From the NCBI GenBank assembly GCA_022559845.1, contig CM040120.1, positions 307,866,740 through 307,930,739 of the forward strand: a DNA stretch of 64,000 nucleotides, in the 5' to 3' direction. The DNA comes from Amorphophallus konjac (Eukaryota > Streptophyta > Magnoliopsida > Alismatales > Araceae). Positions within the stretch are counted from its first letter, which is position 1; every line of letters begins with the position of its first letter. Position numbers and translations under genes: made by a program. Below are positions 42,691-54,729 of this stretch, piece after piece. Under the pieces are notes generated by a model. The model worked only from the letters and a program-made list of their open reading frames with translations. It was not told where the DNA came from and did no database searches.

Positions 42691-42887
42691 AAAATTTCCT
42701 CAGGTGTCCATTTTTCTTCATCCTCCCCGAGTTTTTAAGGACCCTTGTCCACAACTCTCCAGATCTCATACTCCTGGGCTCTTAGGAAAACATGCATCTT
42801 ATTTTTCCAATAGGAATAATTTGAGCCATCGAAGTAAGGAGGACGATGCATGGAGTGTCCCTCTGGCATCATACCCTTATTTGCCAT
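42691..42887 (-). pseudogene. Sirevirus gag N-terminal part
   Basis: From ATG 42887 (MANKGMMPEGHSMHRPPYF, then DGSNYSYWKNKMHVFLRAQE) to the Tat insertion point. This is the classic N-terminus of copia gag. A TAA follows VVDKGP, inside the first 55 codons. It joins the gag segment at 15708-16557 at the duplicated ATTTC. Confidence 0.9.
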
Positions 42888-42937
42888 TGATCTGGATCTT
42901 GCTCTAGATCGTTAGATCTAAAAGAAATAGAGCCTTA

Positions 42938-42951
42938 GCTCTGATACCAAT
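42938..42951 (-). other. Sirevirus primer-binding site (tRNA-iMet type)
   Basis: On the - strand the LTR end is followed by AT and TGGTATCAGAGC (42938-42949), which is complementary to the 3' end of plant initiator Met tRNA. It identifies 42952-44414 as the 5' LTR of the leftward element. Confidence 0.92.
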
Positions 42952-44414
42952 TGAAGTCCCGCGATCAATGACACCTAAGAGGGGGTGAATTGGGTGATGA
43001 TAGATTTTAACAACTTTTAACAAATATAAGAGATGTATAAAGAGCAAATAACAAACAAGAATAGATCTGATGAAATATAAAATGAATCTGGCTAAATCAA
43101 CCCCTATAGCAGTTCTTTGGTACCAGGCGGAGTCTGGGAATCAGAAGATTCTCTCACACAAGGTGTTTTCCTCCCGACATGACTGACCGTGTCGATCAGA
43201 AACTACCTTTTGATATACCAAAGATCTCCCGTAAAAAGGTTAATAAAGCTACATCTAAACAAAGGAACTATGTGATAATGCAATAAGCAAATGAGCTAGA
43301 GCAGAATGGAGGTAGGAGATAAGGAGCAACCCACATAGAACACCACGATTTTTAGGTGGTTCAGATGCAACAACTGCAACCTACGTCCACCCCTCACCGA
43401 CTGTGAGGATTCACACACTATCTTGTAGAAGGTTACAAGATTAAGACACACACACTCGTGTGAGTTCAGAACTCCCACGAAGGTGCACAAGCACCGAGAC
43501 ACAAAGAGAGGTGAAGAACAAAGAGATCACTGACACACACACACGGATCTGCGTAGATCCACACACACACACATGTGTTTCAATATTACAAGAACACAAA
43601 AATTAAAGCCCAGCAAGATTGGAATAGAAGACACAAAAGAAAACTTCAGATTCAAGCTCCCCCTTAGTTGATGAAGAAGGTTGTGGATGCAGATTGATCT
43701 CCTCTTGGCTCGGGGTTGATCTGCTCTAGATGTTGCTTGAAGATGGATGAAGATGTTCCTTCTCGGAGCACTGTTCGCGGCTATAGTGCCAGCTCTTGAA
43801 TCTCCCCTTGATAGCCTCCCTTGGCCTCCTTTGATTTATTAGGGTTACAAGCCTCAATGAGATGTTTTTATAACTCTTGAATGGTCAAGAGACAAGCCAG
43901 GGACTAGATCCACAAATCATGGGAAGATTGGTGGCTTTGGGTTTAAACAAATCCATGAGGAGAGACTTCCCACGTTGAGACCAAAAAGTCAACAATAGAG
44001 GCTTTTCGAGGCTGGCGGTCGACCTGTGCATAGGGGCGGTCGACCGAAATTTTTATAGGAATTGCCCATTTGTTGTTGGGAAAACCGGTCGACCTGCTAG
44101 AAGCTGGCGGTCGACTGCTGGCTGGGTTTTCTGCAAAAAATAAAAGGTCAGCCAATGCAATATAATATATGAACGAAACAATTTATGTCTACCTTGTTCC
44201 AATCAAGGTGAGTGGGTTTAAGCTTAGCTTGAGTGGTTCAGAAACCAAAACAAGGATTTATTCATTTGGACGGGTTTAAACAATTAAGCTTATTACATGG
44301 TGAAGTAAGCTTTGAGAGCGTGTTAAATTCGAACTTGATAGTTGAAACATGGCACGTGATAAAACATATAACCCTGGGTTTGTTATCATCAAAATCACTT
44401 GGATATACTCAACA
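42952..44414 (-). repeat. Sirevirus 5' LTR (1463 bp)
   Basis: Collinear with 7423-8978 but without the long CA microsatellite. About ten differences in the first 200 bases by eye. It contains TATAAAAACA (43863-43872, - strand) and the CGGTCGACC cluster near 44015-44117. Confidence 0.95.
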
Positions 44415-44419
44415 ACCTG
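44415..44419. repeat. Sirevirus target-site duplication ACCTG (right)
   Basis: Matches 7418-7422. Confidence 0.9.
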
Positions 44420-45660
44420 GAGTAGATAGGTTCCCACTGGAGGGGTACCAAGACTAGATAGGTCCCTTTGGGGACCTACCTGGACCATCTTGAATGCGGT
44501 CTCTGGGAGCACAACGATAAGAATATGGTCCCTACATTGACTGTGTTCAGGCAAGTCCACAGAACGGGTATTGGGACCAAATAGGCTGTCCCTTTTGAGA
44601 GTGGCTTGAGAGGGTACCCAGACTAGAAATGTCCTTGTTTTGCTCACGAGAAGTCTCTTCTATTTTTTCCTCGCGGCGGTGACATACACTCACCTTTCTC
44701 GGAAGGCCGAGATAGGTCGACTTGGCACACGGGGATTTCGGGGGTATTGACAAGAAGGTGAAAAGAATGATAGGAACGCACAGGCAAGAATGACATATGG
44801 TTAATTATTCTGGAAGACTGGGATAAGGATGTCTGGATGGAATGCGAGCGTGCCAATCGATTTCTCGACGATCACCTGCGGAACCAAGGGTTTGACTGGG
44901 GATGTACCACCAAGGCACGGCACGTGGGCACGAAATGTCATGTGCCATGTGGAAAGAATGAGGTTCCGCTAGTAAGAGTGTAGACGATTGTGGGGGCTCA
45001 TGTACTGGACGTCTTCCCCACAGATTGCAAGTGATCGGTGTTTATTTTACATCGGGCGGAGCTTAGACACCTTTGTTTCTATTGCCGAAGAGGAGAGTCA
45101 GGGACCCTAGGAGCCGCGACGTCGGAAGGGCTTAGTCCATGCAACAGTGACAGGGCAACAACAACACACTAGGGATCATTGGGGGAAGTGAGATTGGTTC
45201 CAATATGGGCACTAGAAAGGGTATGCACTATGGGATTATGAGAACTAGGTATTGGCTTGGACAGAGGAGTAGCAGACACTGGCTCGGCAGGGAGCAGACA
45301 TGTTTTGGCTCGGGCGTTGAGCTATCTGGCTAGAGGGGTTAGGACCAAGCTGAGAGACAGCTGGTAGTTTGCTAGACAGCATTGAGACTGGTAGCTGGCG
45401 AGGATGGGGATCAGTTCCCTGACTGGATTACATCACTATATGCCATGAAAGGCATTTATAGGGGGCGTGAAAGCCCGATTACAAATGTGTGTAAGCCACG
45501 AGACAGTTCCATCGTTTGTGATGGGCCCCGGGTCATTGCGTTATTGTGCAGGTATTTCCGCATTTGTACATAGTGTCCGTCAAAGGACTTGTGACTCGGT
45601 AGGATGCCGCCCGAAGGGTGTCGCGATATATCCCCGATATGGAGCATCGTCGAGATCGGG
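44420..45660. other. Non-coding flank of unknown origin
   Basis: Right flank of the Sirevirus insertion. The first ~75 bases complete a run of three 32-bp repeats that starts left of the Sirevirus. No domain-bearing frame. Composition and the following arrays resemble the 3' untranslated region of a Tat/Ogre-type element, but no diagnostic motif is present. Confidence 0.4.
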
Positions 45661-46590
45661 GAAGTTGGGGTGCCGTGGGTGCCGCTGTGCTGGAATGGTT
45701 GGGCGCCATTAAGACAGGGGTGACCGGGTGGCATGGGCATCATAGTGGCTGGAGCGGCAGGGCACTGTTGGGACTGGGGCGACCGGGCGCTGTTGAGATT
45801 GGAGGGGTCAGATGGCGTAAGTACCACCATGACTAAGGTAACCAGGTGTCGTTGAGCCTGGGATAGCCAGGTGTCGTGGGCACCATTGTGACTGGGGTAG
45901 TCGAGGCCGGGGACGTCATTGTGACTATAGTAGTTGGGTGCGGTTGGGATGGTGGTGACTAGAGTAGTCGGGTGCCCTAAGCACCGCTGTGATTGGGGCG
46001 ACCAGGCGTCGTTAAAACTAGGAGTTGGGTACCCTGGACATCGTCGCTAGAACGATCAGGCGCCATGAACACCGCTGAGACTAGAGTGGCTGAGTGCCAT
46101 TGGGGCAGGAGTAGCCCGGCGTCGTCTAGACACGATAGTCGCGTGACGGGGGCACTGTTGTGACTGGAGTAGTTGAGCGGTCGGGTGCCGTGGGACTCGA
46201 CATGACTGGAGTGGCTGGACAGTTGGGTGCCATAGGCACCGATGTAATTGGAGTTGTTGTTCTCCATTGGGGCTAGAGTAGCCCGGCGTCGTTTGGACTC
46301 GGTAGTCGGGTGCTGGGGGCACCGTTGTGATTGGAGTAGTTGAGCAGTCGGGTGCCACCGACCCCGACATGACTGGAGTGGCTGGGCAGTTAGGTGTCGT
46401 GCGCACCGATGTGATTGGAGTTATGGGATAGTCGGGTGTCGGGGGCATCGTTGTGACTGAAGTAGCTGGGCACCGTGAGACCTCGATGGTCGGGCTCGGG
46501 GTGCGTCTGAGTCTAGCGGTCGGGTGTCGGGGGCACCATTGTGACTGAAGGAGATGGGCACCATCAGACCTTGATGGTCATGCTCGGGGT
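45661..46590. repeat. Irregular G/C-rich repeats of ~35-40 bp with 168-bp duplication
   Basis: Recurring GACTGGAGTAGT, GTCGGGTGCC and GGGCACCGTTGTGA. A clearer higher-order duplication pairs 46097-46264 with 46265-46432 (168 bp). Frames with simple amino-acid patterns on the - strand are artefacts. Confidence 0.7.
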
Positions 46591-46679
46591 GCATTCACAG
46601 AGGCAGGGGCTTGACACTTCATGTTGCATCAAGACTCGTAAAGTATGCCCATTGTTCGGGTAATCGAATTAAGGACACA

Positions 46680-47239
46680 CTTATGGAGGTGACACTTGGG
46701 TGGCGCATGATCATCGAGGAAAGGAATCGGGTAGGGTACTCTCATCAAGCAACATCCGGTGGTGCACGATCATCAAGACATGGATCGGGTAGGGTGCTAT
46801 CATCAAGCAACATCCAATAGTGCACGATTATCGCGGCAAGGATCGGGCGGGGTGCTTTCCCCTAAAGCAGCATCCAGGCAGTGTGCGATTATCGAGGTAG
46901 AGATCGGGCATGGTGCTCTCATCAAGTAACATGCCATAGGGCACAATTATTGAAGGAGACATCGGGCAGGGTGCTCTCATCAAGCAACATCTGACAGTGC
47001 ATGATTATTGAGATAGGGATCGGGTAGGGCGCTTTCATCAAGTAACATCAGGGTCGTGCACAAACATCGAGGTAGAGATCGGGCAGGGTGATTTCATCAA
47101 AGCAACGTCTAGGCCGTGCATGATTATCGAGGTAGGGACCGGGTAGGGTGCTTTCATCAAGCAACATTAGGGTCATGCATGAACATCGAGGTAGAGATCG
47201 GGTAGAGTGCTTTCTTCAAAGCAACATCAGGGTCACGTA
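46680..47239. repeat. ~58-61-bp tandem array, left part
   Basis: About nine diverged units, each with CATCAAGCAACATC, TGCACGATTATCGAGG and GATCGGGTAGGGTGCT. It is interrupted by the LTR element at 47240 and resumes at 58051. Confidence 0.85.
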
Positions 47240-48878
47240 TGTAGACACGTCAAATTTGACATCATTTTGAGCATATCTCCTTTCGCATTGCGATGCCCCA
47301 TTTGACCCTCAAATCGACTTATTTGAGTGATTTTTCTCATTTTTTTTGAATATTCAACTTTCCCTAGCTTTCCCACATGTTTTCCTATTTTTCAAATTTT
47401 TTTGAGGTTTTTCTTCATTTTTTCGAGCCTTAAGTCAATTAATGGCGGGGACTCGGGCGCCAATTAAATGGCGCCCAGCCAGGGGGCACCCATTCTTGGA
47501 ATTGGTGCCCATGGCCTGGGCGCCCATTCCAATTGGTGCCCAGGTAATGCGTACCCATTCCCTGCAGCATCAGTTTGGTCCGTTTTTCGAGATTTATGAA
47601 TTGATGACACCCCGGAAGTCGCCAGTTCATTAAACAGGGACCGTTCGAAAGGTCGTCAATTCTTTTCTTCATATTTTGACCCAAATCCGGATTATTTTTA
47701 ATTCTGCAACCGTATGGAAGGTCGCTATTTCATAAATAGGCACCCGTGTGGAAAGTCGCCAATTTTTTTGCTATATTTTGAGCTTTTAACTCCGTCCCAA
47801 ACTCGTATTAATTTTTAATTAGCGACCACCTCATGGTCGCCAATTCTTTTCAAAATTTGAAAAGTTTTAATCCGTCTCGAAATGCTTTGGAATTGACGAC
47901 GCTTCCTTCTATCGTCCTTTTAAATAGCGACCGTCTGAGTGGTCGCCATTTCTTCTAGAGTTCCAAACTCCGGTAGAACCTCCTTCTTTCTCCGTTTTGA
48001 GCCCCTTTTCACTTGGGAAAGGAGTCCTAAGACTTTCCAAGGATGAAGGAACACTTGGCTAATGTTTATCTTTTGCCAAATCCAACTTAAACATGAGTTT
48101 CTAATTTCCTTTGGATTTAACTCTGAATCTTCAGCCCTATAAATAGGACCCCTCTCTCCCTTGTGTTGAAGGCATCAACAATCAACCAAGGGGAGGTGCT
48201 GCCGGATCGGGAGCTCAAGGAGAAGACTCCCATGAACCTCAAAGCTACATCCTTGGAGATCTTCATCCTTTGAAGCCATCTTTGGAGAAAATCAATAAGC
48301 TTTCCCTTCCTCTTCTCTTTTTTTTATTATCATAAGCATTGCATGCATCATCTCCTTTTCTTATTTTCATCATCTCAATATTGAGATCTCCCACTTGTGC
48401 ACTCTAGCACACCTCCAATTGTGCAACGCTTGTACCCTCCCATCATATCATCATCTTTTATCCACCCTTTTACATAAGGGGTTTAAGGGCCAACACCCAC
48501 AAGGTGCATTCTTATACATGCTTTCCATGCTTATTTCTATTATGAATTTGATGCTACACTCACCTTGGTTCTAATCCATTCTCTTATTTGGTGTTCATCT
48601 ATTTTGCAAGGGTAATCTACACAAGAAGAACTCTCTTCATTGACCGGCCGATAGAAAGAAAAGGTGACACTCACAATCTCCCCCACACTTTAAAGGTATT
48701 CTTCACGATCCCTTCATATTATTATTGTTATATTCATTTGAGGTCCTCGCGTCTCTGGCCATCACCTTTCCCCTTACCCCTTAGCATCCAACGCATGCTC
48801 CCTATTTCTATCTCTTTCTCCCCCCTTTTCTATCTTATTATGGCATTCTTCTTTTAAGTGGATTTTCCATAATCTACA
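47240..48878 (+). repeat. LARD-like 5' LTR (1639 bp)
   Basis: Begins TGTAGACACG, ends ATAATCTACA. It contains several short inverted repeats of the form GCGACC(8-9)GGTCGC (for example 47822-47840), the GGCGCCC palindromic stretch (47455-47560), a TATA box at 48138-48145 and T-rich downstream sequence. Confidence 0.9.
48138..48145 (+). promoter_or_regulatory. TATA box in LARD-like 5' LTR
   Basis: TATAAATA followed 15-40 bases later by CTCTCTCCC and a purine/pyrimidine transition, a good core promoter. The 3' LTR has the same box at 57316-57323. Confidence 0.65.
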
Positions 48879-49962
48879 AATTGGCGATCACGGTGGGACA
48901 CAACTTGTTTTTCTTGATTACCCTTCCCCTTGGGCACCCACGTGTGCCATCTCCCCTTTGCACCTACGGTGCACCTCCTTTTGTGCTCCACATAGCACTC
49001 TCCTTAAGTGATTGTTAGTTTGATAGATTTTTTTAGAAATTCTCTTTATCTATCCATCTCTTAAAAAAAAAGAAAAAAATGAGCATACCATGCTTTGTTT
49101 CATGTTCTATTGATTGCCATGGATCATATTGATGTTTTGTGAGTGGTATCTATCCCATTCTTCCATTATTTTTTATATATTTTCATCTTTCTGGCTGTTG
49201 AGAGTTTCTATAAGCAGGGGAATCTGCGCCCACCATAGTGGGTGCTAATTCCTGGATTAGCGCCCACTGTGACAGGCACCTTTCTGTAAAAAAAAAAGGA
49301 ATTAGCGCCCCTGTGAAGGGGCGTCCATTCCTATTTTTCAAAAAAAAAAGGAATTAGCGCCCCTGTAGGGTGGTGCCCATTCCTATTTTTTTAAAAAAAA
49401 AGACACAGGAATTGGCGCCCACTCAGAGGGCGCCCTTTCATGAATTGGTGACACCTGTCAGGGCGCCAATTTCCTGTGTTTTCACAACATCTTCTTCTTG
49501 TGTGACTTCTTTTGCATCATTCTGTCATATTTCTGTTCATACTTCCATATTTCTCTTATTTCTACATTAGTTTTGCATTCATAGTGCATTTGTCTTGAGA
49601 GACCTCCTCTCCCCACACTTCTAGGATACCATACCCCCTCTTGGTTAAGGAAGGACCCTCCATTGAGCATTCCGTCTCTTTAGACTGAAGATTCTTAAAC
49701 CAAGCCTCCATAAGTCTCCATACCCGTGGATTCCCTCACAGAAGCTTGGGCTGGTTGTACTTGTGAAGTCCCAGGTTTAGTTGGTCTATTCATGGTGAGA
49801 GAGTGTACCTAGTTGGCATTGAAGAAAATCACATTAAAACTAGGTTCCTACCTTGTGTGAACTATGTCAAAATTTGTCAAAATCATTTAATTCACATCAA
49901 GGTTTAACTTAAGAAATCAAGCGTAATCATCCAACTTGTGTGATCATTGTAAATTATTTTGA
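48879..49962 (+). other. LARD-like leader: primer site and GGCGCCC-type repeats
   Basis: TGGCGATCACGGTGGGAC at 48882-48899 follows the LTR by three bases and is the primer-site candidate (tRNA not identified). At about 49206-49470 four units of 50-60 bp carry ATTAGCGCCC...GGGCG hairpins separated by A-rich runs. No gene seen. Confidence 0.55.
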
Positions 49963-51078
49963 TTGAACAATTACTTAATTTGCATGATGTTTCGCTTTGA
50001 TAATCAAACCAACATGTCTAATTCAATCTACAATCATGAGGATGAACAACCTAGTACATCTTATGATCCTCAATTTTATAAACCTCATCACAATTCTTTT
50101 AAGGGACCACGTCCTCACTCTTATGGTATTGCCCAACCCATGGGCAATATCCAATCTCATGGTTCCTTACATCCATCGCGAGCCACTATTCCCCCGGGAC
50201 CATCTCCTCCTCATGATGAGAAGGTCTCCCAAGTTTTACATGCATTTGATCATCTTACCCCTCAACAAATCCAAGCCCTTAAGGCTATCGTCGAGGGTGC
50301 ACCTTCATCACATCCTCCTTCCAATCCCGCACGGGTGACCCATCACCCACCTACTTCTATACATACTCCCGGTCGGGTGGCCCATTGCCCACCTACTTCT
50401 ATACATACTCCTGGTCGGGTGGCCCATCACCCACCTCTCTCTCTTATTCACACTCCCGTTCGGAGAGTCAACCCACCTTCTTCTACGCATACTCCTCCTC
50501 GGGTGATCCATCACCCGCTTCCTTCTATTCCTCCTCCTCCATGGCCCCAAGGCCCATGCATTCCTTGCAACCCGGCCCGTCCGGGTCCTTTGGTGGGATG
50601 GCCCATTAATCCTCTTTCACAGCCTCTACATCAAGCCGCCCCTCCAAGGCCATCATGCCAACCCTCCGCTTCTCTTGTTACACCCCTCCAAAAAACTCTT
50701 CTCGATAAAATCGCTTCAATGGAGGAACAACTCAAGAGGGTCACAAGTCCACGGCCCGCTCCTCCACCTCCTCAAGTCAACCCTCTTCATGCTTTTATGA
50801 ATAACATTACCAAGATGGAAAAAGATTGGAAGGAGAAGAGAGATATTGGTATCATAGATACAAGTGAGCAAGATGAGCCGGCATTTTTCAATGACCAAGT
50901 GGACGCCGTCTGCCCACAACCAATTCACCATATTCATTCATATGGCCCTCCGCTTTCACCTCCACATACACATAATCCTCCACAAAATCCTTTGACACAA
51001 CATTATACTCCATCACCCATTATTACACCCCCACTACGGCATCCACTTGAGTTTAATAATGATAATGATGATTTGTAA
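49963..51078 (+). CDS. Pro-rich 371-aa ORF of LARD-like element
   Basis: Starts MNNYLICMMFRFDNQTNMSN. A His/Pro-rich region contains about five tandem 45-bp repeats (residues ~120-200, core PPTSIHTPGRVAH). The C-terminal third has a short coiled coil (LLDKIASMEEQLKRVTS) and MNNITKMEKDWKEKRDIGII. No known domain and no zinc knuckle. The position, first ORF after the leader, suggests a relic of a gag-like protein, but nothing specific proves it. A shorter start at Met-Ser-Asn (residue 18) is possible. Confidence 0.45.
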   Translation: MNNYLICMMFRFDNQTNMSNSIYNHEDEQPSTSYDPQFYKPHHNSFKGPRPHSYGIAQPMGNIQSHGSLHPSRATIPPGPSPPHDEKVSQVLHAFDHLTPQQIQALKAIVEGAPSSHPPSNPARVTHHPPTSIHTPGRVAHCPPTSIHTPGRVAHHPPLSLIHTPVRRVNPPSSTHTPPRVIHHPLPSIPPPPWPQGPCIPCNPARPGPLVGWPINPLSQPLHQAAPPRPSCQPSASLVTPLQKTLLDKIASMEEQLKRVTSPRPAPPPPQVNPLHAFMNNITKMEKDWKEKRDIGIIDTSEQDEPAFFNDQVDAVCPQPIHHIHSYGPPLSPPHTHNPPQNPLTQHYTPSPIITPPLRHPLEFNNDNDDL

Positions 51079-52250
51079 GTCCTTTGTGAAGAGTTGGAGA
51101 CGGCACAAGAGGTTGGAGTTCTTCAAGAGAAACCTACTCCGAGTTTTCTCCGTTTTCCACTCCCTCCATTGCCACCTGATGAACCCCCTGCTCAGGACGA
51201 GGCCACCATCCCCAACCCCATTTACCAAACCAATTGGTGTTACGATGACGGGTCGATACTCCAATCACCCACGCCGGCGCATCATGATCCTTCCACTACA
51301 CCACAAACCCCTCGCCCCATTAAAATTTGACGCTTTTTGCGCACCAAACCCCCTCCTTTTACACCTTCAATCACCACATCATTAACCCCCACTAAGCCAT
51401 CCTAGTCTACCTCCACACCATCGGCCTCCGCCGAACCTACCGCCAAACCTTTTCATAAATTAATCAACCCTTCAAATTTGCCACCTAAGCCCTCCATTAT
51501 TCACATAACCCCAAAGCCGATTATGCCGAACCTCACTTTGTCTACCCCTCCATCTAAACCTTTACCCGAACCCATGGCAAATCCTGAGCATGATCCACCT
51601 CTTGTTGCACTCGAGCCAATCCCGTTCGCTTCCGAGCAAGGGGAGAAGCCCGACGTGTTTCAACCTCCGCTTCCATTTACCCTTCCGTTAACACTCTCTA
51701 TTAAACCTCCACCATCCACTAAGCCCTCCGCCTCGTCTTTCATCACCCCTCGGAGTGGGTATATTTCTACGAGTATTTGTGCCAAGGAGGATATTCAAGA
51801 GCCGGACAGGAAGGATTTGGCCATGGCTATGATATTCAAAGTTCAAGACTTTATTTGCCGAATGCCGATCCGTGTTCTTGTGCCTGGCATTTTGACACAT
51901 CTCCAATGATGCTCACCATGAAAAGGTCTAATAAGTTGATGCCATATATACCCAAGGCCATTATCAAAATCACTTTGCTCATTGGTCGACATTCTTTCGA
52001 TGCTCTCATTACCCCTCGCTCCATCATTATACAACTTCCTTGTCGAAAGAAGGGGTTCTCCTCCCGTGTTATCATAACACACGAGAGCATTCGAACATTA
52101 ATTCTGCCCATTGAGCCGTCTGGCTGAGCACCTAATTTACCATGGAGGGGTGGGCACTCTGTTAATAATAGGCCTTCCACCAATCTATTCACCCTTTCTT
52201 CTTTTTCATTCACCCTTTTACTCATCATTAATTTTTCTTCATGGGCCACT
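51079..52250 (+). other. Pro/Thr-rich broken frames downstream of LARD ORF
   Basis: The frame continues as fragments in different registers: LPPLPPDEPPAQDEATIPNP near 51160, and at 51478-51909 a Pro-rich stretch ending in KDLAMAMIFKVQDFICRM. They look like one decayed Pro-rich coding region with frameshifts. No domain recognised. Confidence 0.4.
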
Positions 52251-52254
52251 CCAT

Positions 52255-52345
52255 GGATGAGGATCTCATCTTCTCATTCCATGCATTCTTTGCACTCATT
52301 GCATTCCATGCATCCATCGCATTCATTGTATTCATGGCATTGCAT
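52255..52345. repeat. CATTC-type short repeats (~10 bp)
   Basis: Tandem ATGCATTC and TTGCATTCATC-like units. The - strand Met/Asn/Ala-rich peptide here is an artefact. Confidence 0.6.
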
Positions 52346-52439
52346 CCATTTGCACACCTTCTTCCCGGGGTTTCTAGACCCATATCTTCCCCGCCTTCTG
52401 GAACCTCCGGAGCCTCCACATTCTCCATCTCATTCATCT

Positions 52440-53350
52440 CTATCCTCAGGATCTTTGGGTCCCCTGATACTTCCCGGGCATCGCGCCCCCTTCAATCTCC
52501 TCTCAGGGCATCGCGCCCCTTCCCACCTGTTATATCCACATCCTACAGATTTTTCTCTGCTTGACAGGTGTTGCGCCCCCTCCAGATTTCTCTCAGGGCA
52601 TCTCGCCCACTCCCAATTCTTGCATCCGGACTTTTCGAATTTCTCTCTCGTCCTCTCGAGGCATCGCGCCCCATGGTGTCCCATTCCTCCGGGATCTCCG
52701 GACCTCCCTCTTTGGGCATCGCCCCCCTACACACCCTCATGTCTGGGTCCTCCGAGCTTCCCACCGATTCTCCCGGGGCATTGCGCTCCTTTTGATTATA
52801 TTCCTTCGAAACCTCCGGATTTGCCAGGGCATCGCGCCCCTTTTCACCTTCTTCTTCCGGAACCCCCGAATCCTCTTTCTCTCTTCCTAGGGCATCGCGT
52901 CCCTTCTCTTTATCTTCCTTCGAAACCTCCAGATTTTCTATCTCCTCTATCAGGGCATCGCGCCCCTTTCCATCTTCTTCCTCTAGAACCTCTGGATTTT
53001 CTATCTCCTCTCTCAAGGCATCGTGCCCCTTTCCGTCTTCTTCCTCTGGAACCTCCGGATTCTCTTTCCCTCTTCCTAGGGCATCGCATCCCTTCTCTTT
53101 GTTTTCCTCTGGAATCCCCATATTTTCTATCCTTCCTTCCAGGGCATCACGTCCCTATCCCTCCTGAACGTCTGGACCTTCTCTATTTCTTCCAATTCAC
53201 CCTCTTACTCCTCCAGGACATCGCGTCCTTTGTTCTCTTCTTCCTCTTCAATCATCTTTTTCCATACCTTTTCCTAGGGCATCGCGTCTCTCGGGATTTT
53301 CCTCCTCCGGAACCTCCGGATTCTTCTCCCCGCCATGATTCTTCTCCCCC
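52440..53350. repeat. ~75-bp tandem array with GGGCATCGCGCCCC core, about 12 copies
   Basis: Each unit carries GGGCATCGCGCCCC (itself nearly palindromic) and CCTCCGGATT, with T/C-rich spacers. As the period is near a multiple of three, both strands stay open. The + strand (52257-53486) gives Pro/Leu repeats around GHRAPFHLLPLEPPD; the - strand (52543-53121, 192 aa) gives highly charged repeats such as KGRDALIEEIENLEVS. Which, if either, is expressed cannot be told. Confidence 0.85.
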
Positions 53351-54729
53351 TTTACCTCCGGACCCCCCGGATCCTCCTCTTTCCATCTACCAATTCCTTC
53401 TTTTAATCCCTCTTGATCACGGGTCCAACCCAACTTCTTCCACCTCAACTACTTTGGGCATCTGCCCGTTCTCTCAGTTCTTTTGAGGCTTTAGTCCTCA
53501 CTCTTCATCCTGATTTTCCTTTCATTATGTAGACCTTTCTCTGTGATCAGGGTATCCGCGCCTTAGCGAGGGAGTTCTAGCCCTCACCACTCTTCCTTTT
53601 CTCCTTATTCGTCTAAGTCTGGTCTAGACACCACTCTCTCTTGTTAAGCCACTTTTAAAAACTTTGCTATCCTTTCTTATCTATCAAAAAGAGGATTGCA
53701 AATCCCACGTTCATCAAGATCGCCACTGGCAGCTACTTCTACAATCAAGGTCGCATGGCAATATGTTAGCATAACTATGCATTCTTATGCATTTTCATCA
53801 CCTTATTCACGCACGATTTTTCAAAATGAAGTGCTTCTTAATATGATTAAGAGTGGCTATTTTAGACCTTTATCTTAAACATTTGCTTTATTTTAAATCA
53901 ATGTCAAAAGAGTCTTTAGGCTTTCTATGCAGCACTTTGGCTATAAGAACCCCGTGCTACGAGTTCGGCATTCTCTCCCCACTTGTTAAGGGCAACCCTT
54001 AGTTGGGCACTCCATACACTTCATGACATCCTTAGCCATCTCCTTCGATAAAATATCGTTGCTACTTGGGCCATGCTTGAGGGCACGAGGTCTTTTTCTC
54101 CTCTCTACTCGGCTGAATATGAGGATAGAGGTAGACTGGGCAAAACAACCAACCAAAGCACATCTCGACAAGAGGAGTCTCAAATAGGGACAGTCTATTA
54201 TGACCTTATTCTCAAATATTAAGCTCAATTGTAATATCTCTCAAGTCCAAAGGACAGAACGTTCAAAAGACAAAAAAATGATGATCAAATGAAAAAAAAT
54301 GATGAGAAAAAATCAAAAGAAAAATTTGATGAATTTGGCATGGCAAGAGGGCAGTAAAGTTTCCCCGCGGGACATCATGAGCTCGGTCGTATGCGTGCCT
54401 AAGTGAGAATTTAAGGTTTCATGATATGACACAAAGTCTCGGCGCAACAGACCAAATCTCTAGGGGTTGTGCTATGGACGGAAGTCGAAACCCGATATCT
54501 TCTTAACTCACATTAAGCTTATCTCCAATTGTTCTTCTCTTATCCCTCCAAGACCAAGTGTTTCTCGGGTATGGCCTTGATAGGGGCATCGTTAACCATG
54601 GGTAGTCGGTTATAGGGCGCCACCCTTCAATGCACACCCGGCTTTGGACAGTTTTTAGCGAAAGGGGAAGGAACAAGGACCCCTAGCCAGTGATTTAAGT
54701 CCTCCCTTGATGCTGCATTAGTAATGTCT

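Larger units (their letters stand above)
7423..44414 (-). mobile_element. Sirevirus-like Ty1/copia retrotransposon, split by a nested element
   Basis: LTRs 7423-8978 and 42952-44414, TSD ACCTG on both sides, iMet-type primer site next to the right LTR, polypurine tract next to the left LTR. Transcription is leftward. Order: LTR, PBS, gag, protease, integrase, RT, RNase H, an extra ORF, polypurine tracts, LTR. Without the 26.1-kb insertion at 16558-42685 and its duplicated pentamer it is about 10.9 kb. A long coiled-coil gag, an extra ORF after pol and repeated polypurine tracts are typical of Sireviruses (Maximus/SIRE lineage). All coding parts carry stops or frameshifts. Confidence 0.93.

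Noticed and set aside
44642..46448. Small ORFs in the right flank of the Sirevirus
   Set aside because: No domain, and they coincide with tandem repeats.
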